The notes under the pieces: generated by a model
What the model was told of the DNA's origin: nothing
What the model saw: the letters and a program-made list of their open reading frames with translations, nothing else
Databases searched by the model: none
NCBI GenBank assembly: GCA_035637315.1
Contig: DASPXK010000049.1
Span: forward strand, 1 to 13,257
Reading direction: 5' to 3'
From: DASPXK01 sp035637315
Lineage (GTDB): Bacteria > Chloroflexota > UBA6077 > JACCZL01
DNA: 13,257 bases
Part shown: piece after piece, positions 6,666 to 12,702 of the stretch
Layout: every line of letters begins with the position of its first letter
Position numbering within the stretch: the first letter of the stretch is position 1
Translations under genes and position numbers: made by a program

Positions 6666-7829
6666 ATGCGAATCGGCGTCAACGCGCTCTTCCTCCAAAA
6701 GCCCGCTAGCGGGACCGGCCAACACCTCTACCACCTGCTAGAGGGGTTGGACGCGTACGACAAGCGCAACGCCTACGTCCTGCTCAGTCCGCGCTTTCGA
6801 AAGGCGTACCAGGTCCGCTTTCCGCGCCTCTCAGACCGCTTTCGCAACGTCGAGGTATGGACCAAGATCTCGCGGCTGGGCGAGAACGTGGAGAAGATGT
6901 GGTGGGAGCAGTTTGGGCTGGTCCAGGCAGCCTTCAAGGAACGGGTCGATTTGCTGCACTGCCCCTACTTCGCGGCGCCGATCGTTCGTCCGTACCCGAC
7001 CGTGGTCACCATCCACGACGTGATCCCGCTCGTGCTGCCCGAGTACCGCTGGCGCGAGGCGAGCCGCCTGTACACCGCCCTGGTATCGGCCACCTCCAAG
7101 CGTGCCGACGCGATCATTGCCGTCTCCGAATGCTCGCGCCGCGACATCGTCAGGACGCTCGGCATCACGGCCGACAAGATCCACGTGATCGGAAACGCGG
7201 TCGACCCGAGCTACTACCCGATCACCGACTCCTGGCTCCTGGCAGCAGTCCGTGAGCGCTACAACATCGCCCCCAAGTACATCCTCTACTTTGGCGGGTT
7301 TGACCTGCGCAAGAACGTCCATCGCATCATCCGCTCGTACGCGGCGCTGCGGCCCGCCCTCCAGGCCGAATTCCAGCTCGTGATCGCCGGGCGGCTTCAC
7401 CTGCTGGGACATCCGCTCTACCCGGACCCGCGGCCGCTGGTCCGCGAGCTGGGGTTGGGTGACCGAGTCATTTTCACCGGGCAGATTCGCGAGCAGGACA
7501 AGGCGCCACTCTACAGTGCCGCAACGGTGTTCACATTCCCGTCGTTGTACGAAGGATTCGGGATGACCGTCCTGGAGGCGATGGCGTGCGGGGCGCCGGT
7601 AATCACATCCTGCCTGTCGGCCCTGCCGGAGGTGGTTGGCAACGCGGGCGTGCTCGTGGACCCGTACAGCGAGCCGGCGATCAGCGTCGCGCTGGAAGAA
7701 CTGCTGGCCGACCCCGAACGGCGCGCCGAGTTGGGCGCCCAGGCCCGCGCTCGTTCACGCGACTTCTCCTGGCGCCAGGTTGCCGAACAGACCGTGCAGG
7801 TTTATGAGCGAGTCAGAGCGGCCGCGTAG
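6666..7829 (+). CDS. Glycosyltransferase family 4 (mannosyltransferase-like)
   Basis: 387 residues. N-terminus MRIGVNALFLQKPASGTGQHLYHLLEGL carries the acceptor-side Gly loop of the WbaZ/mannosyltransferase-like branch. PTVVTIHDVIPLVLPEY and IIAVSECSRRDIV are typical of this branch. The C-terminal donor domain starts at YILYFGGFDLRKN and contains YEGFGMTVLEAMACGAPVI with the EX7E pair. It should add a sugar to a growing surface glycan on the cytoplasmic face; donor and linkage are not readable. It is the first gene of a tight rightward block, with the epimerase starting 6 bases after its stop. The ATG is favoured over an in-frame TTG at 6645, which would put the -10-like element inside the gene. 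Confidence 0.92.
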   Translation: MRIGVNALFLQKPASGTGQHLYHLLEGLDAYDKRNAYVLLSPRFRKAYQVRFPRLSDRFRNVEVWTKISRLGENVEKMWWEQFGLVQAAFKERVDLLHCPYFAAPIVRPYPTVVTIHDVIPLVLPEYRWREASRLYTALVSATSKRADAIIAVSECSRRDIVRTLGITADKIHVIGNAVDPSYYPITDSWLLAAVRERYNIAPKYILYFGGFDLRKNVHRIIRSYAALRPALQAEFQLVIAGRLHLLGHPLYPDPRPLVRELGLGDRVIFTGQIREQDKAPLYSAATVFTFPSLYEGFGMTVLEAMACGAPVITSCLSALPEVVGNAGVLVDPYSEPAISVALEELLADPERRAELGAQARARSRDFSWRQVAEQTVQVYERVRAAA

Positions 7830-7835
7830 GCATCG

Positions 7836-8750
7836 ATGCGCGTGGTGGTGACTGGCGCCTCGGGCTTTATCGGCCGGCACGTCGTGTCAGAGCTGGTCGG
7901 GGCCGGCCACTCGGTGGCAACCCTCCATCGCAGCGAGCAGCGGCTAAGCGGGGCGCATGAGCACACTCAGGCGGACGTCCTCTCCGAGCCCGCCCGAGCA
8001 GCGGTGCGAGCCGCCGAGGTGGTCGTCCACCTGGCAGGCCGGGGCGACGTCCAGACGTCCTTCCATGAGCCGTTCGACTATAGTCGCCTCAACGCGCTCG
8101 GCACGCTCAACGTCCTCGAGGCTGCTCGGGGGACTGGCCCGCACGTCGTTCTGGCCTCCACTCACCGGGTCTATCAGCCGGCTCGCGAGCCACTCTCCGA
8201 GAACGCCCCGCTTGCGCCCGCCGACCCGTACGCTGTCTCGAAGCTGGTGGCCGAGCAGTGGTGCCGAATGTACGCCACCCTGTTCGGCGTCCCGACGACC
8301 GTGGTCCGACTGTTCTCGGTCTACGGGCCGGGCCAGGTTGGCCAGGGGACCAGCGGGGTCGTCAGCATCTTCCTGACTCGAGCGCTGCGGGGCGAGCCGC
8401 TGGAGGTCCATTCGGTCCAGCGACGTGACCTGACCGAGGTGAGCGACGTGGCGCGCGGGATTCGGCTTGTCGTCGAGCAGCGGCCGGCTCGCGGGAGCGC
8501 GGGCGTCTACAATCTGGCGGCTGGCGTCGGGACGTCTCTTGAGGAGCTCGCGAGGCTGGTCTGTCGAATCCTGCGCTCGAGCTCCAAAGTAATGCTCCCA
8601 CCGCCCGCCCATTCGCCTGAGGGCGACCGTGTGGCGGATATGACGCGGGCCCGAGCCGAGCTCGGATACGCGCCGATGGTCGGCCTGGAACAGGGCATCA
8701 GGCGCATGGCCGACTCGGAGCGTCGGCAACTCGCCGCGGCGGGCCCGTAA
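7836..8750 (+). CDS. NAD(P)-dependent sugar epimerase/dehydratase (extended SDR)
   Basis: 304 residues. The N-terminal TGASGFIG (6-13) is the dinucleotide-binding motif of extended short-chain dehydrogenases. VVHLAGRGD matches the strand-4 motif, LASTHRVY supplies catalytic Ser/Thr108-109, and PYAVSKLVAEQ gives the Tyr132-Lys136 pair. Later VVRLFSVYGPGQ and a C-terminal ADMTRARAELGYAP match GalE/RmlB-like nucleotide-sugar epimerases and dehydratases. It probably modifies a nucleotide-sugar, feeding the flanking glycosyltransferases; the specific reaction cannot be assigned. It starts 6 bases after the glycosyltransferase and ends 6 bases before the TIM-barrel gene, without a clear ribosome binding site, so translation is probably coupled. 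Confidence 0.9.
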   Translation: MRVVVTGASGFIGRHVVSELVGAGHSVATLHRSEQRLSGAHEHTQADVLSEPARAAVRAAEVVVHLAGRGDVQTSFHEPFDYSRLNALGTLNVLEAARGTGPHVVLASTHRVYQPAREPLSENAPLAPADPYAVSKLVAEQWCRMYATLFGVPTTVVRLFSVYGPGQVGQGTSGVVSIFLTRALRGEPLEVHSVQRRDLTEVSDVARGIRLVVEQRPARGSAGVYNLAAGVGTSLEELARLVCRILRSSSKVMLPPPAHSPEGDRVADMTRARAELGYAPMVGLEQGIRRMADSERRQLAAAGP

Positions 8751-8756
8751 GGTCGC

Positions 8757-9734
8757 ATGGCGCAACCCCTGACCGCCACGATCATGAGCCGAATTGCAGT
8801 CTGTAAGGTCCTGCTCAAGGCTCGGCCGACGGCCGGCCAGCTGGCGGACCGGCTTCGGGCGCCTGTGCCCGACGGACTCGAGCTGTACCTGGATAATCGA
8901 GACCTGGCCACAGCCGAGGGGATGGACGGGGTGGTGGCGGCCCTGGACGCGTGTGAGCTGCCCCGCGGCTTCACGCTGCTGGTCGAGGGGCCGATCCGAT
9001 CGCTCGACGGCGAGTTCTTCGACCTCAGCCGCGACAGTGAGGCCGACCGCGAGCTGTCGCGCCGACTGATTGACCTCGCGCGGCGAATCGGCGCGGTCGG
9101 GGCGAACGTCCACGCCATCGCGCCCGACATCGATCCCGGCTCACTCACCCGCTACAACCGGGACGCGGTGCTGGCGCGCGCGCTGGTGTCGACCCGTTTC
9201 TTCGCCGAGTTTGCCCAGCAACAGGGCGTTGTGCCGACCGTCGAGAACATGCCGCCGGTCCTTCGGATGCGGGAGAGCGGTTTCTACTACTCGTCTATCG
9301 GGATGCCGCCCCGTGATCTGGTCGAGCTCGCCACGGCCGTGCCCGGGCTAGGCGTGATCATGGACACCTCGCACGCCCAGCTCTACCTGAACGCGCGGCG
9401 TGGTGTGCAAGAGCACGTCGATGGACTCGACGTGGAGCGGCTTCGGCGCTTCTTGGCTGAGCCTGGCGGCCCAGAGACGTTGGAGGAGTATCTCGAGCTG
9501 CTCGGCGACACCGTCGTGGCCTGCCACGTTTCCAACGCCAGCGGCCTGCTTGGCGAAGGCCTGCCGTACGGTCGGGGTGACCTGGACCTTGACCTGGTCG
9601 TGCCCGCCCTGGCCGCCCGCGCGCGCTACCTGGTGACCGAGACGCTCGAGTCAAATCCCGAGCAGGCCGTCCACATGCGGGACGCTCAGTGGCGGATGCT
9701 GCGCGCGCTAGGGCGAATGAAGAATGAAGAATGA
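8757..9734 (+). CDS. Sugar phosphate isomerase/epimerase-like TIM-barrel protein
   Basis: 325 residues. The pattern of metal-ligand candidates fits the AP endonuclease 2/xylose isomerase-like TIM-barrel family (PF01261): His119 in NVHAIAP, Glu163 in PTVENMPP, Asp203 and His206 in IMDTSHAQL, His257 in VACHVSNA, Glu295 in LVTETLES. Known members isomerise or epimerise sugars or cyclitols using divalent metal; some cleave DNA at abasic sites. The position between a sugar epimerase and a sugar dehydratase favours a sugar role. The start at 8757 has AAGG 4 bases upstream; Met10 (8784) is an alternative. The last residues, MKNEE and the TGA, are encoded by a GAATGAA heptamer array, so the original C-terminus may have been altered. 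Confidence 0.82.
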   Translation: MAQPLTATIMSRIAVCKVLLKARPTAGQLADRLRAPVPDGLELYLDNRDLATAEGMDGVVAALDACELPRGFTLLVEGPIRSLDGEFFDLSRDSEADRELSRRLIDLARRIGAVGANVHAIAPDIDPGSLTRYNRDAVLARALVSTRFFAEFAQQQGVVPTVENMPPVLRMRESGFYYSSIGMPPRDLVELATAVPGLGVIMDTSHAQLYLNARRGVQEHVDGLDVERLRRFLAEPGGPETLEEYLELLGDTVVACHVSNASGLLGEGLPYGRGDLDLDLVVPALAARARYLVTETLESNPEQAVHMRDAQWRMLRALGRMKNEE

Positions 9735-9796
9735 AGAATTGAGGAGCGCAAACTCCCGGCGGGCTCTTCTCAATTCTCAATTCTCAATTCTCAATT
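9715..9796. repeat. Heptamer repeat array with inverted polarity at a gene junction
   Basis: Three perfect GAATGAA units (9715-9735) lead into GAATTGAG (9736-9743). After 25 bases come four perfect CTCAATT units (9769-9796). GAATTGAG and CTCAATTC are reverse complements, and the short GAGC/GCTC pair inside extends a possible hairpin. The array is AT-rich against a GC-rich background. It provides the TGA of the upstream gene (9732-9734) and the ATG at 9724 of the downstream gene, plus about 24 codons of its N-terminus. Confidence 0.9.
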
Positions 9797-10869
9797 CCGC
9801 GGCTCTGCTCGGTCGCGACGAGCTGCCCACGGATCTGGACGCCGCGCGACGGGCGCTGGCAGGGCGGCGGGTGCTGGTTACCGGCGCGGGCGGCTCGGTG
9901 GGCACGAATCTGGCGGAGCTGCTTCACTCGCTGGAGCCGGAGCACCTGGTCCTGCTCGACCACCACGATCACGCCCTCTTCACGCTGAAGCGCCGCCTCG
10001 AGCAGATGGCAAGCGCCGGCTCGCCCACCAACCCAGCCACCACCTGGCGGCTGGTCCTCGCTGACGTTCGTGATACCGTGAAGTTGAGCCGGCTGCTCGA
10101 CGAGGCTCGTCCCGACGTGATCTTTCACCTCGCGGCCTACAAGCATGTCCCGTTTGGCGAGCAATTTCCCGAGGAGACGTTCGCGGTCAACGTCGTCGCG
10201 ACCGCTCGGTTGCTGGACCTGGCCTCGGCGCGCGGAGTGGAGCGCTTCGTTTACCCGTCCAGCGACAAAGCCGTCAATCCCCCGAGCCTGTATGGGGCAA
10301 CCAAGCGGTTGTGTGAGATCCTGGTCCAGCGGGCGGCGCATGACGACAGACGTGGTTTCGCGGTCGCACGGTTTGTAAACATCCTCGGGACGCATGGCTC
10401 GGCCATCGAGATATTTGCCGAGCAGATCAACTCGGACCAGCCCCTGACCGTGATGGACCCGTCCATGGCCCGCTACTGGATCAGCATGCGCGAGGCAACC
10501 TGGCTGCTGGTCCAGTCGGGGGCGCTGGCGCGGCCAGGCGCGGTGCTGATGCTGGACGCTGGCGACGAGGTCCCGGTGGTCGCCATGGTGCGGCGGGTCG
10601 AGGCGCTGCTGGCTCCTGGCACGCCACAGCGCCAGATCCACTTCACCGGAACGCGACCAGGCGAGCGTCTGCGTGAGGAGCTGCTGAGCGAGTACGAGTC
10701 GTTCAAGCCTGGCCCATGCCCCGGCATCTTCCAGGTGTGGAACCGACGCCGCGAAGAGCACGTGGCAACCCTGGCCGACCATCTCGGGCGCCTGGAGCAG
10801 CTGGCCGACACCGGCGACGCGGCTCGGCTAAAGGCCGCGACGATGGAAGCCGCCCGCGCACTTCAATAA
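9724..10869 (+). CDS. FlaA1/CapD-type nucleotide-sugar 4,6-dehydratase (soluble form)
   Basis: 381 residues from the ATG at 9724, overlapping the upstream gene by 11 bases. The first 26 or so residues are translated from the heptamer repeat. The conserved protein begins at LLGRDELPTDLDAARRALAGRR, then VLVTGAGGSVG (50-60). HLAAYKHVPFGEQFPEETFAVN, PSSDKAVNPPSLYGATKR (Ser180, Asp181, Lys182, Tyr190, Lys194) and FTGTRPGERLREELLSE are hallmarks of the polysaccharide biosynthesis protein domain (PF02719). The family removes C4/C6 water from UDP-GlcNAc-type substrates. The N-terminal membrane domain of WbpM/PglF-like proteins is absent. Tyr190 is kept, as in soluble PseB, whereas large membrane forms usually have Met. 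Start uncertain: a TTG at 9739 is in frame, and no clean ribosome binding site exists. Confidence 0.88.
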   Translation: MKNEELRSANSRRALLNSQFSILNSAALLGRDELPTDLDAARRALAGRRVLVTGAGGSVGTNLAELLHSLEPEHLVLLDHHDHALFTLKRRLEQMASAGSPTNPATTWRLVLADVRDTVKLSRLLDEARPDVIFHLAAYKHVPFGEQFPEETFAVNVVATARLLDLASARGVERFVYPSSDKAVNPPSLYGATKRLCEILVQRAAHDDRRGFAVARFVNILGTHGSAIEIFAEQINSDQPLTVMDPSMARYWISMREATWLLVQSGALARPGAVLMLDAGDEVPVVAMVRRVEALLAPGTPQRQIHFTGTRPGERLREELLSEYESFKPGPCPGIFQVWNRRREEHVATLADHLGRLEQLADTGDAARLKAATMEAARALQ

Positions 10870-10876
10870 GAAGTGC
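10858..10876. other. Short perfect hairpin over a stop codon, with a competing third arm
   Basis: GCACTTC (10858-10864) and GAAGTGC (10870-10876) form a 7-base stem with loop AATAA; the stop TAA (10867-10869) lies in the loop. The right arm can pair alternatively with CACTTCT at 10901-10907, just before the next gene. It is followed by A residues, not T, so it is not a canonical intrinsic terminator for rightward transcription. Function unknown. Confidence 0.5.
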
Positions 10877-10906
10877 AAAACGGGTAGCGTGGGGGCTTGT
10901 CACTTC

Positions 10907-10915
10907 TGGTAAAGT
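10907..10915 (+). promoter_or_regulatory. Candidate extended -10 promoter (TGGTAAAGT) for the WecA-like gene
   Basis: TGn plus TAAAGT ends 6 bases before the ATG at 10922, with no Shine-Dalgarno between, suggesting a leaderless transcript from inside the block. No -35 at the right spacing is evident. Confidence 0.4.
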
Positions 10916-10921
10916 GGCCCC

Positions 10922-12079
10922 ATGCTGCCTCTCTGGGTGCTTGGCGTCGGCGTGGTTGGCGCGCTAGCCAGTTACGTGCTAGTTGGCTTGGTCGCCCGCT
11001 ATGGGCAGCAGCTCGCACTGCTCGACCTGCCGAGAGACGGCGAGGTGCAGCGCCGCGCCGTGCCTCGCAGCGGCGGCTACGCGATGCTCGTCGGGCTGTG
11101 GCTGGCGGTCGGATTCGCCTTCCTCGGGCGGCCTGGGAACACAGCCGCCAGCCCCGGCGACGACTGGAAGCTGCTTGGGGTGATGCTTGGCAGCATCGCG
11201 ATCGTGCCACTCGCGATCCTCGACGACCGGCGGCGGCTCGGGCCACTACCCCAGTTCGTAGGCCAGCTCACCATCGCTTCCATTCCGGTCGCTTTCGGGC
11301 TCCGGATGGGCAGTCTCGCCTCGCCGTTCGGCTTTTCGGTCGAGCTGCCGATCTGGGTGGACGTGCTTTTCACGATCGTGTGGATCGTCGGCATGATCAA
11401 CGCCATCAACTGGATCGACGTGATGGACGGCCTGGCGGCTGGGATCGCAACGATGGCCGCGGTCGTCTTGTTCACCAGGAGTCTGTGGTTCGAGCAGTAC
11501 ACGATCGCCGTCCTGCCGCTGGCACTGGCCGGCGCCACGCTGGGATTCTTGCCGCGCAACTTTCACCCGGCCCGCATCTTCATGGGCACCTCCGGCTCCA
11601 TTTTACTCGGCTACTGGCTGGCGACCACGAGCGTGATCGGTGGCGCCAAGGTTGGGACGGCGTTCGTCGTGCTCGGCGTGCCAATCCTCGACACGGCCTG
11701 GGTGATCGTCCGTCGACTCCAAGCCGGCCGCTCGCCGTTCAAGGGTGGCGATGCCGAGCACCTGCCACACCGCATCCACGCTCTCGGGCTGAGCCAGGTC
11801 CAGACAGTCCTCGTCCTCTACCTGATCTGCGCCCTCTTCGGCTTCCTGTCACTAACGCTCCACTCGCCGGCCGAGGGCCCAACCCTTGCCAAACTCTTCC
11901 TGTTGCTCGGCATGGTCTCGGTCGTGGCGCTCGTCCTGGGCACCGTCACGATTCTTGGTGCCAGGAGGAACAAGGACGCGGATCGAGGGTCTTCACCTGG
12001 TATCATGAAGCCAGGCGGACAGGTGGGAGACCTGCCATGGCAATCTCCGAGAAGCGGCTCACCCTCGAAGAGTTCCTAA
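10922..12079 (+). CDS. Polyprenyl-phosphate sugar-1-phosphate transferase (WecA/TagO/MraY family)
   Basis: 385 residues with many hydrophobic segments, as expected for the roughly ten-helix integral membrane family PF00953. Motifs in order: AVPRSGGYAM near 46-55, the catalytic Asp-Asp in ILDDRRRLGPLPQF (Asp101-Asp102), NAINWIDVMDGLAAG at 160-174, LGFLPRNFHPARIFMG at 208-222, and EHLPHRIHALGLSQ at 279-292. It would transfer a sugar-1-phosphate (typically GlcNAc-1-P) from UDP-sugar to undecaprenyl or decaprenyl phosphate at the cytoplasmic membrane, priming glycan synthesis. Odd point: the family motif MGDxGS reads MGTSGS, with Thr223 in place of the usually metal-binding Asp. The last 14 residues overlap the following Uma2 gene. 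It is separated from the dehydratase by 52 bases with its own promoter candidate, but functionally fits the same block. Confidence 0.92.
   Translation: MLPLWVLGVGVVGALASYVLVGLVARYGQQLALLDLPRDGEVQRRAVPRSGGYAMLVGLWLAVGFAFLGRPGNTAASPGDDWKLLGVMLGSIAIVPLAILDDRRRLGPLPQFVGQLTIASIPVAFGLRMGSLASPFGFSVELPIWVDVLFTIVWIVGMINAINWIDVMDGLAAGIATMAAVVLFTRSLWFEQYTIAVLPLALAGATLGFLPRNFHPARIFMGTSGSILLGYWLATTSVIGGAKVGTAFVVLGVPILDTAWVIVRRLQAGRSPFKGGDAEHLPHRIHALGLSQVQTVLVLYLICALFGFLSLTLHSPAEGPTLAKLFLLLGMVSVVALVLGTVTILGARRNKDADRGSSPGIMKPGGQVGDLPWQSPRSGSPSKSS
11998..12006 (+). promoter_or_regulatory. Candidate extended -10 promoter (TGGTATCAT) for the Uma2 gene
   Basis: TGn plus TATCAT lies inside the end of the WecA-like gene, 30 bases before the Uma2 ATG, leaving room for a short leader with the GGGAG ribosome binding site. 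Confidence 0.4.
12025..12029 (+). promoter_or_regulatory. Ribosome binding site GGGAG for the Uma2 gene
   Basis: GGGAG lies 7 bases before the ATG at 12037, supporting that start despite the 43-base overlap with the preceding gene. Confidence 0.6.
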
Positions 12080-12597
12080 AGCTGCCGGAGGAGAAGCCGG
12101 CTCTCGAGTTCGAAGACGGGGTAGTCGCCCAGAAAGTGTCGCCGAAGGGGCAGCACGGCAGGCTCCAGTTCAAGTTCGCCCAGCTCATAGAGCGCTTGGC
12201 CGAGCCCGATCGGCGCGCGATGGTCTTCACTGAGCTTAGATCAACCTATGGCGGCTCGTCGCTGGTGCCTGACATCTCAGTCTACAGGTGGGATCGTCTG
12301 CCTCGTGGTCCAGGCGGCCGGGTCGGCGACGACTTCGTCACACCGCCCGACATCGCCATCGAGATTGCCTCCCCAGGGCAACGCCAGAGCGCGCTCGTTC
12401 GGCGCTGTCGCTGGTACGTCGAACATGGTGTGCCGATCGCGCTCCTTGTCGAGCCACGCGACGATACGGTCAGCCGCTTCCGCCCAGGCCTCCGCGAGCA
12501 AATGCTCCGAGGGTCGGACCGCATCGACCTGGACGAGGTGCTTCCTGGCTTCCAACTCACGGTGCAGGAGTTGTTTGACTCGCTGAGTCTGGACTGA
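12037..12597 (+). CDS. Uma2-family putative restriction endonuclease-like protein (DUF820)
   Basis: 186 residues, typical for the Uma2/DUF820 family (PF05685), which has a PD-(D/E)XK nuclease fold. MAISEKRLTLEEFLKLPEEK is the usual N-terminal opening. LVPDISVYR supplies Asp79 and PPDIAIEIASP supplies Glu109; RRCRWYVEHGVPIALLVEP is the conserved final helix-strand. Where many members have the catalytic Lys before the conserved Tyr, this one has Arg (Arg123), so nuclease activity is doubtful or subfamily-specific. The family is multi-copy in cyanobacteria and Chloroflexota and its physiological role is unclear. The gene overlaps the end of the WecA-like gene by 43 bases in another frame but has its own ribosome binding site and a promoter candidate. 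It is probably not part of the glycan pathway. Confidence 0.88.
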   Translation: MAISEKRLTLEEFLKLPEEKPALEFEDGVVAQKVSPKGQHGRLQFKFAQLIERLAEPDRRAMVFTELRSTYGGSSLVPDISVYRWDRLPRGPGGRVGDDFVTPPDIAIEIASPGQRQSALVRRCRWYVEHGVPIALLVEPRDDTVSRFRPGLREQMLRGSDRIDLDEVLPGFQLTVQELFDSLSLD

Positions 12598-12666
12598 GAG
12601 CCGCACCGGGCACGGCCTGCCGCGCCCCACAGCGGGGGCATGACACCTTCGAGCAGCCGGGCCGTT

Positions 12667-12672
12667 TACACT
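12667..12672 (+). promoter_or_regulatory. Candidate -10 (TACACT) before the SGNH hydrolase
   Basis: TACACT lies 30 bases before the GTG at 12703 and inside the extra N-terminal part that the alternative ATG at 12640 would add, so it favours the GTG start. No -35 identified. Confidence 0.3.
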
Positions 12673-12702
12673 TACGCCAACCTCGCACGGGGACCGTTCC
12701 AA

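Noticed and set aside
7944..9113. 389-codon minus-strand open frame opposite the epimerase and TIM-barrel genes
   Set aside because: No motif, and composition typical of an antisense frame; both plus-strand genes have full catalytic signatures.
9715..9796. CRISPR-like array
   Set aside because: Units are 7-base tandem heptamers without spacers, unlike CRISPR repeats, and no cas gene is present.
10897..12036. Long open frame upstream of and in frame with Uma2
   Set aside because: It lies in a different frame of the WecA-like membrane protein, is Arg-rich, and Uma2 has its own ATG with GGGAG upstream.
12618..12638. GCCCC/GGGGC stem after Uma2 as a terminator
   Set aside because: Only 5 base pairs and no T-tract follows; chance pairing is likely in GC-rich DNA.
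12640..12702. ATG at 12640 as the start of the SGNH hydrolase
   Set aside because: It would place 21 polar residues before the RRR-hydrophobic signal peptide, and a -10-like TACACT lies inside that stretch. The GTG at 12703 is preferred but not certain.
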